From positions 1 to 9,309 of the forward strand of contig JAFDHR010000063.1 of assembly GCA_019308645.1 (NCBI GenBank): a DNA stretch of 9,309 nucleotides. The letters are read 5' to 3'. The stretch comes from Deltaproteobacteria bacterium. GTDB taxonomy: Bacteria > Desulfobacterota > DSM-4660 > Desulfatiglandales > B25-G16. The position numbers were made by a program, and so were the translations under genes. Under the pieces are notes generated by a model. The model saw only the letters and a program-made list of their open reading frames with translations, was not told the origin of the DNA and did no database searches. The stretch's first letter is position 1, and every line of letters begins with the position of its first letter. Below, piece by piece: positions 1 through 5,340 of this stretch.

Positions 1-51
1 GAACTGTTGCGATTGCATCTTCTTAATATTACGGGTAATATTTAGTGGCAA
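1..51 (-). CDS. possible 5' end of a divergent gene (partial, doubtful)
   Basis: On the minus strand an open frame runs off the left edge. A TTG at 51-49 follows AGAAAGGA with a 5-nt gap, which is a plausible ribosome-binding site, and the 17 codons to the edge have no stop; a second possible start is the ATG at 18-16. The visible peptide would begin MPLNITRNIKKMQ. I do not recognise it. Seventeen codons is far too short to establish a gene, and the only support is the ribosome-binding site and the divergent layout relative to the methyltransferase gene. It could easily be chance. Confidence 0.2.
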   Translation of the reverse strand, partial: MPLNITRNIKKMQSQQF

Positions 52-91
52 AATAGTCCTTTCTAAATTATGCATATAAAATCCCGAAATA

Positions 92-119
92 TTGAGAAGA
101 TATTCACGATTTTGATAAT
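92..119 (+). promoter_or_regulatory. candidate sigma70 promoter for the rRNA methyltransferase gene
   Basis: TTGAGA (92-97) and GATAAT (114-119) are separated by 16 bp, and the -10 is preceded by a T, giving a TTGATAAT context. The transcript would start near 126 and have a leader of about 90 nt. That leader holds a small hairpin (CAGCA 121-125 with TGCTG 133-137) and the tandem repeats at 173-211. The match is fair, not perfect, and the region is AT-rich, so chance hexamers are possible. Confidence 0.4.
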
Positions 120-172
120 ACAGCAGAAGAATTGCTGCTTGTGTATTTATCAATCCTTAACTTGAGTTCGCT

Positions 173-211
173 TTAGGCCCATTAGCTCACTTTAGCTCAC
201 TTTAGGCACTT
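173..211 (+). repeat. about 10-bp imperfect tandem repeats directly before the first gene
   Basis: Four consecutive units start with TTAG: TTAGGCCCA (173-181), TTAGCTCACT (182-191), TTAGCTCACT (192-201) and TTAGGCACTT (202-211). The two middle units are identical. The array ends 3 nt before the ATG at 215 and fills the place where a Shine-Dalgarno would be, and none is visible. The period is close to one DNA helical turn. It may be a regulatory site, or only a replication-slippage product. Confidence 0.6.
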
Positions 212-214
212 ATA

Positions 215-1606
215 ATGATGGATATTAGAAGGGGAGAGACGATAGAACTGAGTGTGGAGAAGGTTGTTTACGGTGGCAGAGGGCTTGCACATCTGAATAA
301 CGTGGCAATTTTTGTAGCCAACACTGTCCCGGGCGACAGGATTATTGCAAAAGTTGTAAAAATTAAAAAAAATTTTGCAGAGGCACGGATTTTAGAAGTG
401 ATAGAGGCCTCACCCCATAGAGTTATTGCCCCTTGTCCTTATAGCGATTTTTGTGGTGGTTGTACCTGGCAATGCATTGAGTATGAAAAGCAGCTGGAAT
501 ATAAGCATGCCCTTGTTATGGAACTGCTGAGTCATATTGGTATGGCAACTGATTTTACAATGCATCCAGCTTTAGCATCTCCACAGATATTTGAGTATAG
601 AAATAAAATGGAATTCTCTTTTTCAGATAAAAAGTGGTTGTTGCCTAAAGAGAGAGATGAAAAGAAGGACAATAATAGTTTCGCCCTTGGTCTTCATGTC
701 CCAGGCACCTTTGATAAGATTATAGACATAGAGGGATGCCTTCTTCAGAAAGAAGAAGGCAATGAGATATTACGTGAGGCAAAAAGATATATACGGGAGA
801 GCGGAATACCTGTCTACGGGCTTAAGACTCATCAGGGTTTTTGGCGTTATCTCATGTTACGCCATTCCTATTTCTTTGATGAATGGATGGTGAATATTAT
901 CACGAGTGAAAAGAGAGATGCCCCTATTCAACTTCTGGCTTCAATTCTTAAAGATAGATTTAAGGAGATTGCCGCTATAGTAAATAATATCAATACAAGA
1001 AGGGGGGGGACAGCGGTTGGCGAATGGGAAAAGGTTTTTGCAGGCGAGGGACATATTAAAGATAGAATAGGGACGCTAACTTTTGAAATATCAGCAAATT
1101 CCTTTTTCCAGACCAATACCTCTATGGCAGAGAGATTATATCAGTCGGTAAAGGACTTTGCCTCTTTAACAGGAAAGGAGACAGTTCTTGATCTTTATAG
1201 CGGGATAGGAACCATTTCTATCTTTTTGGCTTCCAAGGCAGCACGTATAATTGGCGTAGATATATCGAATACAGCAATAGCAGACGCCAAGAGGAATTGC
1301 CAGTTGAATGGGATAGATAACTGTGAGTTTATTTGTGGGGATGTTAAAATATTTTTATCCCAATTTACTATTCAACCAGATGTGTTAATAGCTGATCCAC
1401 CTCGAGTTGGGATGCAAAGAGGAGTGATAGACCGGATACTTAGATTATTACCTAAAAGAATTATTTACATTTCCTGTAACCCTTCCACTTTGGCCAGAGA
1501 TGTCGCTTTATTAAAGGAAGGATATACATTGGAAGAGGTTCAGCCAATCGATCTATTTCCAAATACCTATCATATAGAATCTGTTGCGAGATTGGAGAGG
1601 ATTTAG
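215..1606 (+). CDS. rlmD: 23S rRNA (uracil-5-)-methyltransferase, RlmD/RumA family
   Basis: This is a SAM-dependent enzyme that methylates C5 of a uridine in RNA, most likely 23S rRNA U1939 (RlmD). It has 463 residues, normal for the family. An N-terminal TRAM RNA-binding domain (about 5-65) is followed by the 4Fe-4S cysteines C74, C80, C83 and C175 (CX5CX2C plus a distant Cys, as in E. coli RumA). The methyltransferase domain has motif I DLYSGIGT (326-333), DPPR (394-397), the catalytic nucleophile C421 in SCNPSTLARD, and the C-terminal DLFPNTYHIE block (E455 is the likely base). All catalytic residues are present, so it should be active. The start is the first of two adjacent ATGs and no clear ribosome-binding site precedes either. 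Paralogues act on U747 (RlmC) or tRNA U54 (TrmA), so the exact target uridine is inferred. A G8 run lies at 1002-1009. Confidence 0.93.
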   Translation: MMDIRRGETIELSVEKVVYGGRGLAHLNNVAIFVANTVPGDRIIAKVVKIKKNFAEARILEVIEASPHRVIAPCPYSDFCGGCTWQCIEYEKQLEYKHALVMELLSHIGMATDFTMHPALASPQIFEYRNKMEFSFSDKKWLLPKERDEKKDNNSFALGLHVPGTFDKIIDIEGCLLQKEEGNEILREAKRYIRESGIPVYGLKTHQGFWRYLMLRHSYFFDEWMVNIITSEKRDAPIQLLASILKDRFKEIAAIVNNINTRRGGTAVGEWEKVFAGEGHIKDRIGTLTFEISANSFFQTNTSMAERLYQSVKDFASLTGKETVLDLYSGIGTISIFLASKAARIIGVDISNTAIADAKRNCQLNGIDNCEFICGDVKIFLSQFTIQPDVLIADPPRVGMQRGVIDRILRLLPKRIIYISCNPSTLARDVALLKEGYTLEEVQPIDLFPNTYHIESVARLERI

Positions 1607-1622
1607 CGGAAAAATAAAAATA

Positions 1623-1650
1623 TTGACAATTACTTCGTTGCATATATAAT
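1623..1650 (+). promoter_or_regulatory. consensus sigma70 promoter for rpsU
   Basis: TTGACA (1623-1628) and TATAAT (1645-1650) are both perfect consensus hexamers with a 16-bp spacer. It begins 17 bp after the stop codon of the methyltransferase gene. The predicted transcription start, about 1657, falls at the first base of the inverted-repeat element, so the element would form the beginning of the rpsU 5' leader. A strong constitutive promoter suits a ribosomal protein gene. Confidence 0.8.
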
Positions 1651-1657
1651 CCAAACC

Positions 1658-1801
1658 TTGATGAACTCGTAAAAAGTCTCAACAACGTGTCATTTCGAGT
1701 GAAACGAGAAATCTTCAGCCTGTAACATCTTGTAAATACAAGATTTCTCCTGCGGTCGAAATGACAGATTCGGTGAGTTTGACTTTTTACGAAACCATCA
1801 A
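1658..1801. repeat. 144-bp nested inverted-repeat element (MITE-like / dispersed repeat)
   Basis: The outer arms are 1658-1678 and 1781-1801: TTGATG, three unmatched bases, then TCGTAAAAAGTC, mirrored on the right. Inside them are TGTCATTTCGA (1688-1698) against TCGAAATGACA (1756-1766), GAGAAATCTT (1706-1715) against AAGATTTCTC (1740-1749), and a central alternative hairpin ATCTTGTA (1727-1734) against TACAAGAT (1737-1744). There is no transposase. Elements with the same terminal and internal words are, from memory, widespread in Desulfobacterota and other bacteria and are often mis-annotated as antisense genes. No target-site duplication is evident. As RNA it would fold into one long branched hairpin. 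Confidence 0.82.
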
Positions 1802-1873
1802 ACTTTATTGTGAAAATAATTAAAAGAGAGGAGAAGAGGCTGGTAAATTTTCCCAAGAATATATTTTAAAAGA

Positions 1874-1933
1874 GGGAGGTGAGTTGAAAAGGGGCTAAGC
1901 TCTCGGAAAAGCAGATGTTTCGAGTGGTTAGCT
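1874..1933 (+). promoter_or_regulatory. rpsU leader: strong Shine-Dalgarno followed by a stem-loop
   Basis: The strong ribosome-binding site GGGAGGTGAG (1874-1883) lies more than 50 nt before the likely rpsU start. Between them is a stem-loop, GCTAAGCTCTCG (1894-1905) with CGAGTGGTTAGC (1921-1932): 10 of 12 positions pair, the loop is 15 nt, and G1893-U1933 may extend it. It ends 2-3 nt before the ATG at 1936. Folding would loop out about 40 nt and bring the Shine-Dalgarno to about 15 nt from the start. The segment also contains a four-codon mini-ORF (TTG 1884 to TAA 1898). Confidence 0.5.
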
Positions 1934-1935
1934 AC

Positions 1936-2127
1936 ATGGATATGAAAGTAATTGTATACAACAATCAAATAGAAAAGGCTATACGAGATCTAAAGAGAAA
2001 GCTTTCAAAGGAAGGTTTCTATTCGGAGATAAAGGAAAGAAGATTTTATGACAAGCCGAGTGTACAAAAGAAAAAGAAACAGGCAAAGGCTGCTAAAAGA
2101 CTCCGAAAAAAGATTAGAAAATTTTAA
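1936..2127 (+). CDS. rpsU: 30S ribosomal protein S21 (bS21)
   Basis: This is a small, very basic protein of the 30S platform near the 3' end of 16S rRNA, involved in translation initiation. The core KVIVYNNQIEKAIRDLKRKL, the K-E-G-F-Y turn, the RRFYDKPSV block and the Lys/Arg-rich tail (KRLRKKIRKF) are typical of bS21. From ATG 1936 it has 63 residues, and ATG 1942 (61 residues) is equally plausible. An in-frame ATG at 1915 would add MFRVVSY, which S21 proteins lack, and it lies in the loop of the leader hairpin, so I reject it. It probably has its own promoter at 1623-1650. No convincing terminator separates it from the cobalamin riboswitch 34 nt downstream. Confidence 0.92.
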   Translation: MDMKVIVYNNQIEKAIRDLKRKLSKEGFYSEIKERRFYDKPSVQKKKKQAKAAKRLRKKIRKF

Positions 2128-2160
2128 CCTCTCTCTTTAAAAAATAAGGCCAAATTTTTA

Positions 2161-2380
2161 CTTTGATATACAGTTAGTGGTATCGAGATGATTTAAAAGG
2201 GAATCCCGTTAAAATCGGGAACGGTCCCGCCGCTGTAATCCCGTATCTGATAAAATCAGGTAACGTTACCTCGGGTATATCCTCAATTAATGAGGGTTAA
2301 CGTCACTGCCCCTGAATCAGCAGGGGTGGGAAGGCTAACCATGAGGTCGGGAAAGCCAGAAGACCTGCCGCTATTGTATT
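2161..2380 (+). promoter_or_regulatory. cobalamin (B12) riboswitch aptamer
   Basis: This is an RNA sensor for adenosylcobalamin or a related cobalamin, controlling the downstream B12 uptake operon. It shows AAAAGGGAAT near 2195, the P4-type hairpin TCCCG...CGGGA, the conserved ACGGTCCCGCCGCTGTAA (2221-2238), a GTGGGAAGG segment (2326-2334), and the B12 box GCCAGAAGACCTGCC (2355-2369). The closing helix pairs 2168-2180 with 2368-2379 (one bulge, two G-U pairs), and it can extend by pairing 2161-2167 with 2381-2387 (6 of 7 positions, one G-U), which covers the antiterminator strand. The box and the genes downstream agree, so the call is firm. Subclass and exact ligand preference cannot be read from sequence alone. 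Confidence 0.95.
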
Positions 2381-2408
2381 ATTTAAGGATCAAGGAAGCA
2401 GGGTGCAG

Positions 2409-2442
2409 TCCTTAAATCCATATGGATTTAAGGATTTTTTTT
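2409..2442 (+). terminator. riboswitch-controlled intrinsic terminator with competing antiterminator
   Basis: A perfect 26-nt palindrome (2409-2434, 11-bp stem with ATAT loop) is followed at once by eight T residues (2435-2442). The word ATTTAAGGA occurs at 2381-2389 and again at 2426-2434. Both copies can pair with TCCTTAAAT (2409-2417), so the first copy forms an antiterminator and the second the terminator. When the aptamer's closing helix extends into 2381-2387, the antiterminator is blocked and transcription should stop. Confidence 0.88.
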
Positions 2443-2455
2443 ATGGTACTGCTGA

Positions 2456-2477
2456 AAGGTCATCACAGGTTGACCTT
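2456..2477 (+). other. small leader hairpin between terminator and btuF
   Basis: AAGGTCA (2456-2462) is complementary to TGACCTT (2471-2477) across an 8-nt loop. It lies between the riboswitch terminator and the btuF start, 25 nt before the ATG. It is not followed by a T-run and does not cover the AGGGA at 2487-2491, so a role is unknown. It may be chance. Confidence 0.35.
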
Positions 2478-2502
2478 CATAACCGTAGGGACACTACAAT
2501 AA

Positions 2503-3462
2503 ATGATTTTAACACAGTTAAGACCCCATTTTAGTGTAAAGGTTTATTTACCTGTATTTTTCATTATTCTCCTCTTCTCAGCCCCTCCACGATCACATGC
2601 GGCTGTTTTCCGTGATTCTTTGGGTAGGAATGTGGCGGTAAACCCTGTTCCCAAAAGGATCATTTCTTTAGCGCCAAGCATTACAGAGATGATCTATTTT
2701 CTCGGATTGGGAGAACGGGTTGTGGGTGTTACCCGATTTAGTTATTTCCCCAAGGAGGCCACAAAGAAACCAAATATAGGCGCCTATACAGATATAAATA
2801 TTGAAAAAGTGATTACGCTTAACCCAGATCTTGTGATTGCCACGGCTGACGGAAACAAGAGAGAGGATGTCGAGATGCTTGAAGAGGCGGGTATCCCGGT
2901 CTATGTTGTCAATCCTCGAAAGGTACATCAAGTTTTAGATACAATAGAGCGATTAGGCACAATATGTGGCGTGACTGATAGGGCAAAACGTTTGGTTAAT
3001 TGCCTAAGAGAAAGAGTCGCGAAAGTTATGAAAGCAGTGAGAAATAGCGAAAGACCACTGATTCTCTTGGTGATCAATATGAAGCCTCTTATAAGCGTGA
3101 ATCAGAGCACAATACACCATGATATAATCCAACTTGCTGGCGGAAGAAATATGACCGGGGATCAGCCTATTACGTATCCGAAATTAAGCATGGAAGAGGT
3201 AATAAAAAAAGGACCGGATGCAATAATCATCTCATCCATGGAAAGGGGAGGAGAGTTTGAGAGGGCACGAAAAGAATGGTTTCGATGGCCTACGTTACCT
3301 GCAGTCCAAAGGGGGCGAGTGTATCTTATAGATTCTGATTTGATAGACAGGGCTGCCCCAAGAATAGTGATTGGCTTAGAAGAGATGGCACGATTAATAC
3401 ATCCGGAAATAGAATGGGGTAGTATCCACGGACCACTAACAATCCCGATTTATCGGGACTGA
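2503..3462 (+). CDS. btuF: periplasmic cobalamin/corrinoid-binding protein BtuF
   Basis: This is the substrate-binding protein of a B12-type ABC importer, Fe3+-siderophore/B12 periplasmic-binding family (Peripla_BP_2). Its 319 residues start with a signal peptide: a basic N-region, a hydrophobic stretch at about 14-26, and a likely signal peptidase I site after SHA (31-33). There is no lipobox, so it should be soluble in the periplasm. Family blocks are RIISLAPSITEMIYFLGLG (52-70) with GVTRFS after it, and NIGAYTDINIEKVITLNPDL (91-110). An in-frame stop (2500-2502) directly precedes ATG 2503, making it the first possible ATG; a weak AGGGA sits 11 nt upstream. The family alone does not separate B12 from siderophore binding, but the riboswitch does. 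The C-terminal IPIYRD is encoded by a palindrome (3443-3458). Confidence 0.9.
   Translation: MILTQLRPHFSVKVYLPVFFIILLFSAPPRSHAAVFRDSLGRNVAVNPVPKRIISLAPSITEMIYFLGLGERVVGVTRFSYFPKEATKKPNIGAYTDINIEKVITLNPDLVIATADGNKREDVEMLEEAGIPVYVVNPRKVHQVLDTIERLGTICGVTDRAKRLVNCLRERVAKVMKAVRNSERPLILLVINMKPLISVNQSTIHHDIIQLAGGRNMTGDQPITYPKLSMEEVIKKGPDAIIISSMERGGEFERARKEWFRWPTLPAVQRGRVYLIDSDLIDRAAPRIVIGLEEMARLIHPEIEWGSIHGPLTIPIYRD
3443..3458. repeat. palindrome at the 3' end of btuF
   Basis: TCCCGAT (3443-3449) and ATCGGGA (3452-3458) form a perfect 7-bp inverted repeat around TT, ending one base before the btuF stop codon. No T-run follows, so it is unlikely to be a terminator. It could protect the 3' end of btuF mRNA. 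It shares the TCCCG...CGGGA arms with the palindrome inside the start of btuC. Confidence 0.7.
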
Positions 3463-3469
3463 CATTACA

Positions 3470-4546
3470 TTGAATGGCATGAAAGGTAATAAAAAACAGA
3501 GTATCCTGCCTCATCCCGCAAAGCGGGAAAGGCAGGGGATAACGCCTTTAAAGGTAGTATACACAGGGCTTATATTAATAGGGATGCTCGTCATTATAGC
3601 CTTCGTTTCTTTAAGTGTGGGCCCTGCAAAGATTTCTTTGAAAGATATTCTTTCTTGGTTGATTGGCTATAAATCAATTGATCAAATGGCATGGATGATT
3701 CTCTTCAAGATACGGTTGCCCAGAATCTTATTAGCTGGCCTGGTTGGATTTACACTCTCTCTTGGGGGCGTTGTATTCCAGGCCCTCCTGAGGAACCCTC
3801 TCGCAGAGCCTTTTATACTTGGTGTCTCAAGTGGAGCCGCAGTTGGAGCCATTATAGGGATTTTTTTTGGTTGTGGATTTACCTTTGGCGTACCTCTTCT
3901 CTCTTTCGTGGGTGCATTGTTTACTATATTACTGGTGATGGGCATAAGCAGCCGTCATGGAGGGTTAGAATCATCGACCTTACTTCTGACCGGGGTAATC
4001 ATTAATGCCTTTTTTACCGCTGTGATAATGTTTTTTATTACCACTACCAGTGATAGCAGGCTTCATTCCATGCTTTTCTGGCTGTACGGTGATCTTTCAC
4101 AAAGCAAATACATTCAGTTATCAATCAGCCTTCCATTTATCCTCATCGTCTCAGGTATAATTTATATCTTTTCTCGTCACCTTAACCTTATAGTAGGAGG
4201 GGAGGAGTCTGCCCTTCAGATGGGTGTCGAGGTAGAATTGTTAAAGTGGATAGCATTCCTTGGAATATCCTTAATCACTGGTATAGTTGTAGCTTTTTCT
4301 GGAATAATAGGCTTTGTTGGTCTGATTGTGCCACACCTGATGAGGATGATTCTTGGCCCTGATCACAGGCTATTGATACCAGCCTCTTCCCTTGGGGGTG
4401 CTGTTTTTTTGATAGCAGCAGATACATTGGCACGCACAATCATATCTCCCAGTGAATTACCTGTAGGAGTAATAACCGCCTTTTTAGGGGCACCTTTCTT
4501 TATATATCTTTTAAAGTCACGAGGGAGCCAATGGACTCAGAGCTGA
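3470..4546 (+). CDS. btuC: cobalamin ABC transporter permease BtuC (FecCD family)
   Basis: This is the inner-membrane channel of the importer, working as a dimer with BtuD and docking BtuF. It has 358 residues and about ten hydrophobic segments, the first at about 30-50. FecCD family blocks are RLPR (82-85), LRNPLAEPFILGVSSGA (107-123), GGEESALQMGV (243-253), the coupling region GFVGLIVPHLMR (281-292) that contacts the ATPase, and ELPVG...GAPFF (329-344). Two starts are possible, ATG 3470 and ATG 3479, and neither has a good Shine-Dalgarno. The N-terminal 25 residues before TM1 are unusual because part (LPHPAKRERQG) is encoded by a palindrome at 3505-3536. It begins 8 nt after btuF stops and overlaps btuD by 16 nt. 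Confidence 0.93.
   Translation: MNGMKGNKKQSILPHPAKRERQGITPLKVVYTGLILIGMLVIIAFVSLSVGPAKISLKDILSWLIGYKSIDQMAWMILFKIRLPRILLAGLVGFTLSLGGVVFQALLRNPLAEPFILGVSSGAAVGAIIGIFFGCGFTFGVPLLSFVGALFTILLVMGISSRHGGLESSTLLLTGVIINAFFTAVIMFFITTTSDSRLHSMLFWLYGDLSQSKYIQLSISLPFILIVSGIIYIFSRHLNLIVGGEESALQMGVEVELLKWIAFLGISLITGIVVAFSGIIGFVGLIVPHLMRMILGPDHRLLIPASSLGGAVFLIAADTLARTIISPSELPVGVITAFLGAPFFIYLLKSRGSQWTQS
3505..3536. repeat. REP-like palindrome inside the 5' coding end of btuC
   Basis: CCTGCC (3505-3510) pairs with GGCAGG (3531-3536), and TCCCGC (3514-3519) with GCGGGA (3523-3528) around an AAA loop. A small TCA/AA internal loop separates the two stems. It is translated in frame into a charged stretch ahead of the first membrane segment. 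It looks like an inserted repeat and is more GC-rich than its surroundings. Confidence 0.7.
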
Positions 4547-5340
4547 TCCTTAGAGATGTCTCTTTTAAGTATGATAGCCAGTGGTGCCTTGAAGGGATAG
4601 ATTTTGAGCTTAAAAAGGGTGAGATTGTAGGGATGATAGGTCCAAACGGCTCAGGCAAAAGTACTTTGTTAAAGATTATGGATGGCCTCCTAAAGATACA
4701 GAAGGGAGAGATCCTGCTTTTTAATAAACCTATATCCAGGTATAGGAGAGGTGATATCGCAAGACATATTGCCATGGTACCCCATGAGGAAACCTTTAGG
4801 TTTTCTTTTTTGGTCTCCGAGGTGGTGCTTATGGGTCGGTTTTCTCATTTAGGACTCTTTCCTTTTGAGGGAAAGGAAGATCTGGAAATAGCGAATCAAT
4901 CTATGAGGCTCACTGGCACCCTTAATCTGGCAACACGCTCTATTCATGAACTGTCAGGGGGAGAGAAACAGCGTGTACTGATTGCCAGGGCATTAACTCA
5001 GAGGGCGCAGATAATCTTGTTGGATGAACCAACATCTTTCCTTGATATACGGCACAAGGTAGAGATATTTGAACTTATTTCATATTTGACCCTGACACAA
5101 GGACTCAGCGTGATCATTATTTCTCACGATATCAGTCTGGCTGCACAATATTGTCATAGAATGCTCCTTTTGAATAAAGGAGGTGTTTATAAAATAGGCG
5201 AACCTGCTGAGGTGATAACTGCTGATAATATAAGTATGGTATATCAGTGCCCGGTGCTTGTTGACGAAAACCCGATTAGTAAAACCCCCAGGGTTACCAT
5301 TCTTTCAAAAAGAAAAGAGAGCAAAAAGGAGACAGCATGA
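4531..5340 (+). CDS. btuD: cobalamin ABC transporter ATPase BtuD
   Basis: This is the cytoplasmic ATPase that drives corrinoid import through BtuC. Its 269 residues hold Walker A GPNGSGKST (37-45), the ABC signature LSGGE (141-145), Walker B IILLDEP with D165 and catalytic E166, a D-loop SFLD (169-172) and the H-loop H199 in SHD. The Q-loop position reads VPHEE, with His85 (codon CAT, 4783-4785) where this subfamily nearly always has Gln. The rest of that region (VSEVVLMGR) is normal. ATG 4531 lies inside the end of btuC and has GAGGGA 4 nt upstream, so translation is probably coupled. The order F-C-D and the riboswitch support B12 over siderophore transport. The C-terminal tail (after about 245) is the usual short extension of this subfamily. 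Confidence 0.93.
   Translation: MDSELILRDVSFKYDSQWCLEGIDFELKKGEIVGMIGPNGSGKSTLLKIMDGLLKIQKGEILLFNKPISRYRRGDIARHIAMVPHEETFRFSFLVSEVVLMGRFSHLGLFPFEGKEDLEIANQSMRLTGTLNLATRSIHELSGGEKQRVLIARALTQRAQIILLDEPTSFLDIRHKVEIFELISYLTLTQGLSVIIISHDISLAAQYCHRMLLLNKGGVYKIGEPAEVITADNISMVYQCPVLVDENPISKTPRVTILSKRKESKKETA

Noticed and set aside
1461..1856. 131-residue open frame on the minus strand across the end of rlmD and the inverted-repeat element
   Set aside because: It is read through the palindromic element (peptide words such as CHFDRRRNL and KISRFTRNDT are typical of translated repeats) and overlaps the 3' end of a solid gene.
1810..1869. Twenty-codon frame from a GTG at 1810 to TAA, in the rpsU leader
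   Set aside because: It has no ribosome-binding site and no recognisable peptide, and the purine-rich stretches are better read as part of the leader.
1915..1935. Upstream ATG that would lengthen S21 by seven residues
   Set aside because: MFRVVSY is not part of known S21 N-termini, and the codon lies in the loop of the leader stem-loop. ATG 1936 or 1942 fits the family better.
2139..2159. AAAAAT...ATTTTT inverted repeat after rpsU as a terminator
   Set aside because: The stem is only A-T pairs around a GGCC-containing loop and there is no strong T-run after a GC-rich stem, so I do not call it a terminator.
2226..2406. Kissing contact between CCCGC (2226-2230) in the aptamer and GCAGGG (2398-2403) downstream
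   Set aside because: Cobalamin riboswitches often have an L5-L13 contact, but here the match needs a bulged A and its effect on the antiterminator would be opposite to the expected OFF logic. It is noted but not claimed.
3691..4005. 104-residue + strand frame inside btuC
   Set aside because: It is a shadow in another frame of a strongly conserved permease, with Trp/Arg-rich nonsense sequence and no ribosome-binding site.
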